NCBI GenBank assembly: GCA_033816765.1
Contig: CM066289.1
Coordinates: forward strand, 2,666,001 to 2,730,000
DNA: 64,000 nucleotides
Direction of reading: 5' to 3'
DNA from: Nothopassalora personata
Taxonomy: Eukaryota; Ascomycota; Dothideomycetes; Mycosphaerellales; Mycosphaerellaceae
The first letter of the stretch is position 1. Each line of letters begins with the position of its first letter. Of the stretch, positions 34,460-45,199 are shown piece by piece. The position numbers were made by a program, and so were the translations under genes. Below the pieces are notes generated by a model that saw nothing but the letters and a program-made list of their open reading frames with translations, did no database searches and was not told where the DNA came from.

Positions 34460-35200
34460 TCATCTCTCAAACACCTCGACCTCTTTCTTCTCCAACTTCG
34501 CCTTCCTCGACAGCGGCGCGTCCCCATTCGTGACATGCTCTACGAAGGCAGGATCCGGATCAAATAGCATTACATGCACATGCTCGACCGCGTGCACGCT
34601 CTTTAGAGCCGCCCAGTTCTTGAACCAGATGACATTCTCCCTCCCACACTTGCTCGCAAAAGTCCTTGTCACAAAATCATCCACTAAACTTCTAGTCTCC
34701 GGAGCCATGTCTCCAATCTCTGACTTCGGGTCCGCTGGAAGATGGAACTTGGTCCACACGACGAGGTGGACGATCCGCTCATCAATCCCGTATGGCCAGT
34801 CGTTGTAGAGGATCTTATAGTCGTCGGGGTTGGTGAACGGCGCACCTGAGAAGCTAAGATCAGACCAGTGGAGGCGCTCTTGCATTACAAAGCACATGAT
34901 GCTGCCATAGTCGTGAATGAGTTTGGAGCAGTGCTCGCGATACAGGCGTAGCTCGCTGGGGACTCTGTCGAAGTCTGCGAGGCGGTTCTCGTGAACGATC
35001 TTCTTGACTTGATCCCATGACTCTCGGCGATACTGGGAGTCGGGCGTGCTTAGGATGCCTCGATCCTTTTCATTCTCGAAAGCATATTGCAGGAAGGATG
35101 GACACTCATTCGTCCACGCGGATTGCGAGACATTAACATTCCAGAACGGGTTTGCCTCTGCTGCAGCCGTATTAAAATTGCGTGCACTTGCCATCCTCAT
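34460..35200 (-). CDS. DUF3605 / N-acetylglucosamine-induced protein 1-like
   Basis: 246 residues, single exon. Family features are PFWNVNV near residue 18, NEKDRGILSTPD, a central acidic and aromatic stretch, LYNDWPYGIDERIVHLVVWT, and FKNWAALKSVHAVEHVHVML near the C terminus. These match the fungal DUF3605 family that includes Ngi1, a gene induced by N-acetylglucosamine; the biochemical role is not established. A second Met at residue 3 is an equally good start. It is divergent from spaA, 1.1 kb away. No signal peptide or membrane segment, so probably cytosolic. Confidence 0.85.
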   Translation of the reverse strand: MRMASARNFNTAAAEANPFWNVNVSQSAWTNECPSFLQYAFENEKDRGILSTPDSQYRRESWDQVKKIVHENRLADFDRVPSELRLYREHCSKLIHDYGSIMCFVMQERLHWSDLSFSGAPFTNPDDYKILYNDWPYGIDERIVHLVVWTKFHLPADPKSEIGDMAPETRSLVDDFVTRTFASKCGRENVIWFKNWAALKSVHAVEHVHVMLFDPDPAFVEHVTNGDAPLSRKAKLEKKEVEVFER

Positions 35201-36321
35201 CGACCTGTTGCAAGTCAGTATAACAACAATGCTTCTGTATCGGCATCATGAACCCTCTTCGGCACGGCTTGCTTCGAGGCGGACGCCTTGTTTCTTACTT
35301 TGCGCCTCATTTGCAAACGTGTCAGGAAAGTTCCCAACGTCTTCACGATGCTCCGTCTCGAAAGCTGTCTGATGATGGCATCAAAAGACAATTTCAATCG
35401 CACTGCCTCTGCCCTGCAGTGAAGACGTCTTCCCATTGCATCATGCAGATCGGACCATAATGAGCAGGAGGTGCCAATGTTTTCGCTGTCGTCGACCCAC
35501 GATTCCGCGTGCCAGGCACGTGCCAGCTCTCTTGGCGGTACAGCGATCTGCTCTCAGCCTTCAGGGGAGCAAATCTTAATGCTCCGAATAGAAACACATG
35601 CCGAACTCACGGGACTGGCAGTCTCGTCAACAAACGTTCTGCCCGTCTTGTTCGCTGATTGTTCATTTGCACTGTGCAGGATAGCACGGCATAGGCAAAG
35701 GATTATTTCGTCCATTGCATCAAGTGGCGTTGCCTCAACCGAAAATCGCGCCTGGCGCTAATAAGCCTGTCATCGCCCGTCGACTGCAGATCAAAATGCC
35801 TGCAGAGAAGCAGGCCTGAAGTGTGACATGATATGTCAGGTACTGCCACCAACTAGTTAGACGAGATTTCTGCAGCCAAAGGGGCAGCAGCACACACAGT
35901 ATCTCCCCACGTCTTCCATCCGGCATCGTTATTACGTGTGCTAGCACTAGGCATCTCGTATTCCACACCCACGCCTACTCCACCTTACAGAGGCCAGACT
36001 CCAGAGTCCGGTCGACGGTCGTTACCGGTAGTCGTAAGCGCTACATCTATTGCTATATTCCAGAAGACGAGAGTCGCAACTGCCGCCGCACAAAACAGCC
36101 AGCGACTCCTGAAACGAGCACGATCCTCACTGCCGTATTGGTCAACACCGCACTTGCACCACATACATCACCACATCACCACATCTCCAGTGTCCTTCTC
36201 CACGCGCTGAACTCCGGACGACCGACGGCGCACTGCCCTGGGAACGACTGCGTGTGCTTGCGACGCCAACCATCGGGCGCATGGTCTACATCCCACAGTT
36301 CGCCGTCAAAGAGCGACAAGG
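35201..36321. other. Divergent intergenic region between DUF3605 gene and spaA
   Basis: About 1.1 kb with both promoters. A CT/CA-rich stretch at about 36140-36200 (CACCACATCACCACATC-type) is typical of fungal 5' leaders. No gene is supported. Confidence 0.5.
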
Positions 36322-39009
36322 ATGTCGCCGACGGACGTGGGACCTTCACCTCTGTCGCCCTTTTCGGTGAGCAGTAACGCCTCGGACTCCTTTGTTGGAC
36401 GATACGGCAGTCACGGGAGCATCAGTCACCCCGCGGGAACGCCCAACGACGTGCCATATAGTGGTGGACCGTATGGCGCCGCGAGACCAGTTGGACGCTC
36501 ACCGCCGTCCTCACAACACCCCAGCAGTTCCACCGACATGTCGCGACCGTCGATGGCCGGCAGCAGCGTGAATAGCAACCGACCGCCCTCGTCCGCATCT
36601 TCCGTCGGCATGTCAAGCGATGGTCGCACGGGCTTGGGAAGGCCACCGCCCGGGAATCGCGACAGCGGCAGGAGCCGTCACAAGCCAGATGGCGAAGAAG
36701 CATTGGCCAGACATCACGCAGCTCTGAAGAATTACCTGGCGAAACACCTGCAGGATGAGACGGGCAACATCAGACCTAACAGGGCCCGGGACAAACTGTT
36801 GCGACTGTCTGTCACGCAGTTCGTGGAGTTGAGTACCGATGTGTACGATGAGCTACTCCGCAGGGAAGACGAGCGAATGCAGCGAGTGGATAATGTTCCT
36901 CGCTTTCTACCGCCGAAGCAGAACTTCCACCCCAAGCGAAATCAAGCACGGCAGAAGCTGTCCACATTGCCTATCGAGCGGTTTCGGCAGCTTGCAACCG
37001 ATGTCTTTTACGAGCTGGAGCGCCGAATACCTCGATTTGCAGGAGGCACCATCAGTCGGCCCAGGAGCACGACCAGTAATGCTAGCAGCCGCAGTCAAGC
37101 GCCGAGTCAAGGTGGCATGCGGCTTCCGCCTGGGCAGTACGGCTACCCTCCTCCAGGAGACCGAGGTCGAGGATACCCACCTCCGAGTCCCTATGGCCCA
37201 GGTCCAAGTGGAATGCCACCAGGCCCTCGAAGACCCAGCGAAGCAGGTTCATTGCGTCGGCCGCTCCCGAAACACTTCCAGAGCAGCACTATCGTGCCAA
37301 ACAAAAGTACGATGGTCGAAGATGATGACATGGAAGATGACGAGGCTGCATTCGGACTGGATCACATCTCAAACGGCATCATTCAGCGACCAAGTGAAGG
37401 CACATCGGCGGAGGACAGGGAGAAGATTCGAGCCCAAGAAACAGAAATCACTGAGCTGAAAGCGAAGCTCGAGAGCCTAGAAGCACAATTGTCCGTGAAG
37501 AGTCAAGCGCTCGAAAGGGGAGCATCTGAGGAAGAGCGCACAGCCTGGACAACACTGCGAGAAGAGCTCGAGCAGAAGAATCTGGATGCTCAAACATTGA
37601 TCGACAGTCTACAGAAAGAGCTGGCCGCGTTCAAATCAAAATCAGAAGATGACGACGAGATTCGCGAACAACACAATCGTAATACGCAAGCACTGCAAGA
37701 CCAGCTCAAACAGATGCAGGGCCACAGGGAGGAGCTTGAGCAATCGCTGCAGACGCATCAGGAAGAGAATGACAACCTCCGCAATCAACTCACGCATGTA
37801 CCGCAGCATGATGATGACCTCAAGCTGCTGCAAGTACAGATCGAGACTTATCAAGCGGAGAATGAGGGCCTGAAGCGACAGTTACAAGCTCGCAAAGACT
37901 CGGCACCTTCAGCTGATCACGAACAGCGGGTACATGAGCTCGAAGAGGAGCTTAGCAGGCAGGAAAAGATCTCGAATGAAGTCCGGGAAGAGGCCATGAC
38001 ATACCTCCGAGAAATGCGCGAGCTCAGCAGACAGAATGACGAAGCGATCGAGCAAGAGGAGAAGATGGCAGCCAAGATTTCGCAACTTGAGAAGGATAAC
38101 GATGCATGGCGTCAACGGTATGCCAAGGTCAAGGCACAGAACAAGTCCCTTCGTGCATCCACCATGGGGCTTGGTCTGCAGACTGGACTCGACACTGGAA
38201 GTCTGGTGCGACAAGAAGGTCTCATCTCCGAAGGCGGTCTCGTGCGAGACACAGATGTCACTCGCTTCCAGCTGTATGTCGATGACCTGCTCAGGGTCGC
38301 GCGACAGCAAAGCACAGAGGCGATGCTGGAGAGTGTCAAGGGCGTGGTGGTCAGTGTCCAGTCAATAACGTCAGCTGTAGGCACAGATGGATATCCATCG
38401 CCAGCACCGTCACCTTCAAGCCCGGAGATGAACATGGAGCAGGCTCCGAGCATTGGCAAGCTAAAGGCCCGGGTCAATGGTACAGCCAATAGTCTCATCA
38501 CTGCGACCAAGCAGCACGCAGCATCGCATGGTCTGTCACCGGTGGCACTTCTCGATGCTGCTGCCAGCAACCTCACCGCATCGATGGTGGAACTAATCAA
38601 GGCTGCCAAGATCCGACCTTCTAACAAGTCTGAGCTCGCGGATCTCGATGCTGTCGACGAACTTGGCTCCTTCTACGACGACAATCTCTCGCCCACCGGA
38701 CGACCGGGCCCGCTTAGTCTGCGGGTCCCAACGATCTCGGCGACTATGAGCACTGCCGAGAGGTCGTTGCCAGAGTCTTCCAAGCCCGAATCAAAGAAAG
38801 CCAATGGCGGCTGGTTCGGCTGGGCAGGCAAATGGAACGACGACCGTTCTGAGGAAAGCAGCGACCACTCGAAAGCGCCCCGACAAACTCAGACCCCAAC
38901 GTCCGCGCCAGCGAAGACGAACGGCGAGTACGTCCATGTCCAGCCTCCCGCGCGTGCTTCAACAACGTTTTCGGATGACAGCGATGGCGAATACGACCCA
39001 TACCGATAG
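36322..39009 (+). CDS. spaA: Cell polarity scaffold SpaA (Spa2 family)
   Basis: 895 residues, single exon. Spa2-type scaffolds sit at the hyphal tip in the polarisome and organise actin nucleation and MAP-kinase components. The N terminus (1-130) is Ser/Pro/Gly-rich and disordered. Two Spa2-homology repeats follow: ARDKLLRLSVTQFVELSTDV (about 155-183) and ARQKLSTLPIERFRQLATDV (about 209-238). A Pro/Gly-rich linker leads to a long coiled coil (about 365-620, Glu/Gln-rich heptads). A conserved helical region starts around LYVDDLLRVARQQSTEAM (about 650-780). The C terminus is disordered and acidic, ending DSDGEYDPYR. It appears intact. Confidence 0.92.
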   Translation: MSPTDVGPSPLSPFSVSSNASDSFVGRYGSHGSISHPAGTPNDVPYSGGPYGAARPVGRSPPSSQHPSSSTDMSRPSMAGSSVNSNRPPSSASSVGMSSDGRTGLGRPPPGNRDSGRSRHKPDGEEALARHHAALKNYLAKHLQDETGNIRPNRARDKLLRLSVTQFVELSTDVYDELLRREDERMQRVDNVPRFLPPKQNFHPKRNQARQKLSTLPIERFRQLATDVFYELERRIPRFAGGTISRPRSTTSNASSRSQAPSQGGMRLPPGQYGYPPPGDRGRGYPPPSPYGPGPSGMPPGPRRPSEAGSLRRPLPKHFQSSTIVPNKSTMVEDDDMEDDEAAFGLDHISNGIIQRPSEGTSAEDREKIRAQETEITELKAKLESLEAQLSVKSQALERGASEEERTAWTTLREELEQKNLDAQTLIDSLQKELAAFKSKSEDDDEIREQHNRNTQALQDQLKQMQGHREELEQSLQTHQEENDNLRNQLTHVPQHDDDLKLLQVQIETYQAENEGLKRQLQARKDSAPSADHEQRVHELEEELSRQEKISNEVREEAMTYLREMRELSRQNDEAIEQEEKMAAKISQLEKDNDAWRQRYAKVKAQNKSLRASTMGLGLQTGLDTGSLVRQEGLISEGGLVRDTDVTRFQLYVDDLLRVARQQSTEAMLESVKGVVVSVQSITSAVGTDGYPSPAPSPSSPEMNMEQAPSIGKLKARVNGTANSLITATKQHAASHGLSPVALLDAAASNLTASMVELIKAAKIRPSNKSELADLDAVDELGSFYDDNLSPTGRPGPLSLRVPTISATMSTAERSLPESSKPESKKANGGWFGWAGKWNDDRSEESSDHSKAPRQTQTPTSAPAKTNGEYVHVQPPARASTTFSDDSDGEYDPYR

Positions 39010-40230
39010 TCTCAGTATGTGAAACGATGTCCACCACCGATAATCCCTAGACGGACGAGCTCCAGGGGCAAAGGACATGGGAAACTGCCACGATGATGAC
39101 GACGAAAGACATATCTAGTTTGTATAGGCTGGAAGTGTCTTGGTGTAGGTTTTGGCGTTTGGAATGTTGGATAAATGGGAAAATACCCTTTGTGGTTCTT
39201 CTGGTCCCACATCTGCGGCGACGGATTTTGTTGGCAACTGCGACGGCATTTTTCTATTGGTTCAGGGGAGAGAGAGGGAGAGAGATCAGATTCGACAGAG
39301 GCGGGATCGGGAGGATTTGGAATTGAGTGGATTGGCTTATGTGATGAGTTTGGATTAAAGGAAGGTTTTCACGTTCGACAATAGGGACAGCGGCATCATT
39401 GATGGCGAGCCACGGACATGCTTGATGTTGGTCCTGGCTCTTTTGGGTAGAGATATTGTGATGTAGATATCTGCCGCCATGCGAATGTGTTTCGCTTTGA
39501 CCACTCACTTTGTTGAGTTTGGCATTCTCCCACCACACCGACCGCTCCAGTTCGTAACGACAAAGGCGAACAACGATGGTAATGCGTAGGTGCGAGTTCA
39601 ATCAAGTTTGCCGACTAACAATGCTGATAGGCCAGGCTGAGAACAAAGACCTATGCTCTTTGTCTTTGCCTTTCCCGGATGCAGTACCTACTGCAACCAC
39701 ACTCAGCCTGTTCCTTCCGCAACGAGTATCGCAGTTGCTCATCAACTTGCTCATGGCCGCCAAGCGATAACGCGATGTAGGTCCATTGGCAGGAGGCTTC
39801 TTTACTAATGTTGAGATGTTCAGGCAACATTTCAGGACGTTTCTGGATGACTTTATGCATGCCTTGCGGCATCTACTTAACGAGGGCGATGGTATTTAAC
39901 TTACTAATATATAAATACTTATTAGCTATATATCAAAAGTATAATACTTGTAAAATCAGCCCCCTATATTTAAAGAGCGATTGCGAAGGCATCGGGGAGG
40001 CATACCTCGTTGCTTATATTCACCTATATCTGCGGCTCCTTCCGAATCGAGCTAAGGCTTACCCATTTAGGTAATACACGTTGCAAACAAGCCTTCCTAG
40101 AATGCCTTATACGACTTGCAACGCAAGTTAGTCGTCGTGAAATGGCAAACAAACAAGGCAAGGACCTCATGTTCGACTTGTTTGTTTGTTGATCAGTCTG
40201 CCCCACCAGTGGGTGGAGATTGGCAGCTGT
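39010..40230. other. Intergenic with a small hairpin
   Basis: 3' flank of spaA and unassigned DNA. A short AT-rich, RIP-like patch lies at 39895-39970. A hairpin with perfect 12-bp arms CAAACAAACAAG (40146-40157) and CTTGTTTGTTTG (40177-40188) may be the end of an old inverted-repeat element. No gene is supported. Confidence 0.45.
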
Positions 40231-40681
40231 ATGTATCCCAGGCCGACGCTGGGAGATTTTGACCGAGCCGTGGCGACGAACTTGCAGAATCTTCCGACGA
40301 CCAACCCTCGGACGATCAGGAATGTCGGTATGCCAGTCTTCTGTGCGCCAGAGCAATACCTGTGGTATTCTCAGCTTCGAGGCATATTTGGTAAGCCGCG
40401 GCTGACATTGGCTACGAATGTAAGCGCATGTTCTACTGATATGCCAAGACTTGCGCGATTGTCTTCGGGATTCTGAGCAGTCGATGGATGACCTGAGTGC
40501 GCGGCTACAGTCAACAGACGTTACGCTTGACTACGATAGGCTGTACTACGATAGGCTGTACTACGATAGGCTGTACTACGATAGGCTGTACTACGATAGG
40601 CTGTACTACGATAGGCTGTACTACGATAGGCTGTACTACGATAGGCTGTACTACGAAGGCATGCGCGAGGAGGTCTCATGA
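40231..40681 (+). CDS. Small predicted protein with YDRLY tandem repeat
   Basis: Two exons, 40231-40390 and 40449-40681, joined across a 58-bp GT-AG intron (GTAAGC...CTGAT...CCAAG), give 130 residues in one frame. The junction reads LRGIF-DLRDCLRDSEQSMDDL. Exon 1 (MYPRPTLGDFDRAVA...) has no recognised domain. Exon 2 holds eight perfect copies of a 15-bp unit, giving (YDRLY)n, and ends GMREEVS. The reading frame also runs open 45 bp upstream of the ATG, so a longer or truncated gene is possible. Family unknown; it may be a relic, since only the repeat and the splice signals support it. Confidence 0.4.
40527..40657. repeat. 15-bp tandem repeat, eight perfect copies plus one degenerate
   Basis: Unit CTGTACTACGATAGG. 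All eight full units are identical and the ninth ends CTACGAAGG. The unit length keeps the reading frame. Confidence 0.95.
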
Positions 40682-41108
40682 GCTGGCGAGACACAGCAGC
40701 AAGCTGGTCAAAGGCATCCGCATGGACGGTACATGCGGTTTCGAGACAGATATAGTTTGGACCTAGCTCGACAGAACCGGCCACGCCTGAACAGAATATG
40801 TAAGACGGACATCACAGGTAAGGGACCTTTGCTCTCTCTCTTCATCAGTGAATAGGAAGCAACTCCCCACATTGGCCGGAAAGGCAACCAAAGCGGAGTA
40901 AGACAAAAAAGTTTACATCTGGGCTAAATTGACTTACACAACCAATACCGCTGGCTTCCTACTTATCGCATTTAACGTTACTTCTACCGCGCATCAGAAC
41001 CACGAAACCCTGTTCATGCGACGTCTCCGGCCTCGATACTCGACCGTAACAGCTACTAGACATTCGACTTATACAACGATGTAGAAAAACATAATATAGC
41101 ATCACATA
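40682..41108. other. Intergenic between converging genes
   Basis: 3' flanks of the repeat gene and of the subtilase. No gene is supported. Confidence 0.5.
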
Positions 41109-43744
41109 CTAGTCTAGGTACTGCAAGAAGAATTTACGAGTCGCAATACAATCTTTTCGACTCCCCCATGCTCTAGTCGCACATACTTGGAACCTATAAG
41201 AGTGAGAGATAGCCCATGATCCATTCAACAACTCTCCCGTCCAGAGCTGGAAGTCTATGTCCACGCGGCTATAGCTCGCAGACCTCCCTTCTTCTCGGGG
41301 ATAGGTAATGATAGGTACCCATTCCTCTTCTTCATTAAGGTGACTTGCCACTATCGTCACAAAAGCCTCTACTCGAGGACTTGGCATAGCCAATTCCATC
41401 TTGATTGTAGGATACTGAACATCGGAGTTTGTCTCTAATTCGGCGAAGCGGCGACGTGGGATAGCGAAAAGATAATCTTCTGCAATCGGATCACCATCGA
41501 AGTGTATCGAGTCGGTCTGTTCCAGAGTTGCTGCGGTAAGTAATATCCCTTTCCACTCCCGAGGAATAACGGGTATCGATTGCATAGAGCACCCAATGCC
41601 ACCATAGGGTATCGTGAGATTCTCTCCCCGCGTCGTGGCTACCTGGATGTACCCGCTGTATAGTGGACATCGATCTTGATATCCCCTGAGCGGGGTCGTG
41701 TCTACGTCTACTTCAACGACTTGGGACTCATTCGGTGCAAGGCTGAATCCTGAAGGTCGGATGGTGAGATTAACAGAGATCGGCAGTATCATGTCTAAGA
41801 ATTCACTGGATGCTTCGCTCCCCATGTTGTCACTCGTCCAACGTACAACAGTCTGGTTGCGAGAACTGACAAACAAGGCTATCGTGCTGGCTTCTCGATG
41901 TGCAAGACGATACTCAGCACTTTCGTGTCCTCTGTTTCGAACGCGAAATGTCAATGTCTTCCTCGAATTGACGGTGTCGTTGAAAGGCAAACGAGACGGT
42001 GTGATCTCTGATTGAGATGTATATGCTGCGAACGCATTTAAAGATCCGCTGCCCTGTTGCCACGCGGGCGCCAGGTAGTTGTACGACCGACTAGTGCCAT
42101 CCGAAAAATGTAGCGGCGATGAGGTTGTCGTAAGGCGCTGGATCAGCTCGCTGGCTTGCGCTGACGGATATGCTTGCCGCAGTAGCGCGACGCAGCCGGC
42201 AATGTATGGCGCTGCCATTGAAGTACCGGAATAGTTTTGATAGCCGCCGTGACTACGAGGGACCGAGGATAGAATGTCGCTCCCTGGGGCCAAGAGCGAA
42301 GGCGTGATGTCTAGTACACCGCTTGGGCCCCACGACCCTCGAACTCGAATGCCTCCAGGGTCGACTGACTGTGGAACAGCCTGCAGGATTGGCCGCAAAG
42401 TGAAGTTCGAATCCATCAGTACTTCAATTGATGTGCCTTTTGCCAGTATCGCGGCCAATGCGCTGCCAACATCTGCTGATACACTTCCAACGCCTTTGAT
42501 ACCCGGGAAGGCGTTCTCGAAGTCAAAAGGATACTTTTCTGCAGTGTTATTGTTGTATATCAACGCATATGATGCACCTCTATCGGTGAGGTGTTTCATC
42601 TTCTCTGCGAATGGACACCCACCACGCCGGACGAGAATAACAGCGCTCTCAAACGACAGAGCTTCATCCAGTGGCTCGCACGCATCGCCCGCGATCCCAT
42701 TTTTATCCGCAAGGGATCTCAGAGGCATCGTAGGGGGATAACGGCTTGGTGGAGCCGGTCTCCACGCAAAGTCATACGTTGACGAATCGCCGTCGATAAC
42801 GTACTGCGCTCGAGGATAGCTTCGAACGATTCCTCTTGCATTTGTAGCACCTACGGACAGAATTCCTGGCGATGCCACCGGGGAGGAACTAGAGAACGGG
42901 CCCATCCATCCGTGGTTTCCAGCAGAGACCACGCAGACAATTCGGTCCTCCTTGACGATCTGCTCAAGGAGTTCCGCTACTGCACCATCAATATACGGCC
43001 CAGTACCCATAGTGAAGGAAAGGGAGATCACGTCCACTCTTCTAGATCGCGCCAATTCGATGGCATCGACGACAGCTCTGGTACTCATTCGCGCTCTATG
43101 CTCGCAACCAGTAACGCGGTACACTTCGAGCTTCGCGTGAGGCGCCACTCCGACGAAGCCAAGTTCTTCGTGATGTCCTGCTGCAATCCCTACAATGCTT
43201 AGACGTGGCCCACCAAGGAGCTTTCTAGATGGACCTACCTGCAAGATGCGTGCCGTGCGACGCACATTCAGTGGATGGGTCTGGACCCGGGTAGATGTCT
43301 TGCGTTCCGTCGTCTTGAGACCCAAAACTGAAGCCGTAGCTGAGCGTGTAGTTGGAACCAAGTCTACCACCGAATGCTGGGTGCAAATAGTCTATACCGT
43401 CATCGATAATTGCAATGGTGGCACCTGTTCCCACGATACCGAGCCTATGCAAAGTCGATACACCAGTGTAGTCATGGGTTAAGTGCTCGGTATTGATCGA
43501 GGTTGTGGCATGAGCGACATCAAGCAGCTGGTGCAAATTCAAGGGCTGAGGCTGTGTTAGCAGCAGTGTTAAATGCTTTTAGGAGCCGTACCTTGATTAG
43601 TGTGGCTTTGTCGATGAGCACCACGCAAAGAACAATAGCGGCAGAAACCATAGCAACCAGAGCACAGAAGCTGCAAACTATATAGAAGGCAACGCTCCTG
43701 AGCTTTTCCCATAATGCACGAGTCCTTTGTGATAGCTTTTCCAT
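41109..43744 (-). CDS. Subtilisin-like serine protease (S8) with PA domain and N-terminal membrane segment
   Basis: Three exons (43744-43592, 43551-43239, 43189-41109) joined by introns of 40 and 49 bp give 848 residues. Exon 1 codes a hydrophobic segment (about residues 17-43), either a signal-anchor or a signal peptide. The catalytic Asp is in IAIIDDGIDY, the His in ECASHGTHLAG (split just after it by an intron), the oxyanion Asn in VVSAGNHG, and the Ser in YSGTSMAAPYIAG. A protease-associated insert (VILVRRGGCPFAEKMKHL) lies between Asn and Ser, and a long Fn3-like C-terminal region follows. It resembles fungal Vpr/Pr1C-type subtilases. An inhibitor I9 prodomain is not visible between the membrane segment and the catalytic domain. 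The first intron is very short and is the least certain part. Confidence 0.85.
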
Positions 43745-44219
43745 AGTTTGCAGAGAACGCGTGCTATCGAACTTGATTTTCAGGTAGGACTAGTGTCTAG
43801 AAAGATGCTGCGAATCGTGTGCTTTCCTCGATCTGCCCATAGAAGTCTATCGCACGTCGTGCACGATTTCATAAAATCGAAAATCTAAACTTTTCTATAA
43901 CTAGACTAGGCAAGTAAGCGAAACTTTACACTTAGGACCTGTATAGGACTTTATCAAGTATGAAATAGCCTAGTATTTTACATTAGGTTATATTACTAAG
44001 TTAAAGGCTTATAAAGAGTTGAGTGTATTTATATTAATTAAGGATAAATATCTCCTTTATAGAATATAAAGTAAAGGTAAGTATAGATATTATTATATAG
44101 TAAGCTAAGTACCTTCTAAATATATATATTTTTATTAAAAGATAACTACTATATAGTACTAGCGCTATAAAGTATATACTACCTTAACCTATTTATTACG
44201 AGATAGTACTTTTACTTAC
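43745..44219. other. Transition into AT-rich transposon block
   Basis: Upstream flank of the subtilase to about 43,890, then AT-rich, CpA-poor DNA with no readable gene. Confidence 0.5.
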
Positions 44220-44718
44220 TGCCCTATAACACGTTATTGGCCGTAGCCCCGCGCGCTAGCGGCCGACCTACTTTACGTTCTCTTATCTTCTCGCGTATAC
44301 CTTCGACCTCTTAGATAGTGTTACGGAATAATTCCTATAGACCCTAGAACTATAATAACGAGACGAGCACGTAACTTATCCTGCCTAAGCGCTTAGACTT
44401 AGGGCGATTAGACTGCTTATGCTTAGAATAATTAGACTAATTACCGAGATCTACGAATCTCCTTTATATTTAGGAACGCTAAGAATCCCTTATAGTTTTT
44501 ATGCGTTTAACTTATGTTACTATCTCACTAATTAGAATACACTCTTATCCTAATTATTTATCTTCGCTTAGCTTGCTTTAGCCTCTCTAAAGAATACCGC
44601 TACGTAACTTAACTTATCTCTCTTTTGAGACTAGCCCTAGAACGAGACATAATAGATAGCTCGCGTAACTATATATATCTCTATCCGTATCTATAGTAGC
44701 CTCCCTTACCCGTGACAC
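44220..44718. repeat. Possible degenerate solo LTR related to element C, split by another LTR
   Basis: Removing the solo LTR at 44319-44654 and one GATAG leaves about 158 bp running TGCCCTATAACACG...CCCGTGACA. It shares CTCTTAGATAG and a CGCG-rich middle with the 163-bp LTR of C. The flanking 5-mers (CTTAC and CTATT) do not match, so this is tentative. Confidence 0.3.
44319..44654 (+). mobile_element. Solo LTR of the element A family
   Basis: 336 bp, TGTTACGGAATAATTCC...CGAGACATAATA, with perfect target duplication GATAG (44314-44318 and 44655-44659). It is the same family as the 5' LTR of A (22339-22697) in opposite orientation. It is 23 bp shorter, mainly because it has fewer ATTAGTCTAAG-type units. 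Confidence 0.9.
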
Positions 44719-44801
44719 TATTATAATAAAGTATATAAGTATAATAAGTTGTTTTTAGATTAGATATATTGTCTATACTCTATTTCCTATACTATAATAA
44801 G

Positions 44802-45048
44802 TGTTAAGTTGAGACCTAACAGGATACGTAGTTGGCAGCGGAGTAGAGAAAGATATCAATCTTTAACTGGCTAATAGCCACAGGGCATGCAGCAATATAT
44901 TAGGAACCAATGTGTTAATTGTGTTAGATGTCTATCTAAGCTAAAGGGGAGAGAAGGTGTCTTCCGACAAGCTAAGTTATCGTGGATGCCTTAGGCTATT
45001 AGATTATAACCTAACTGTTAGCTCCCCTTAAGATGCTATATCTTAATA
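44802..45048 (-). repeat. 3' LTR of copia element E
   Basis: Plus strand TGTTAAGTTGAGACC...TATATCTTAATA; pairs with 50168-50414. Confidence 0.9.
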
Positions 45049-45199
45049 CTCCTACTTATCTTACATAGGAGGTCATAGTCTGCTCTTCTCCTATTAGTAG
45101 TATTTAGACCTTTATAACAGGTTGAGCTAGCTTACAAACCTCTAGAAGTGTAGACTAGTCTTTAGCTTTATAAACCTATCTACAACTATCTTAGATGTT

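Noticed and set aside
40521..40784. Minus-strand frame with repeated YRSTA
   Set aside because: Antisense of the 15-bp repeat; no splice signals or upstream protein-like sequence.
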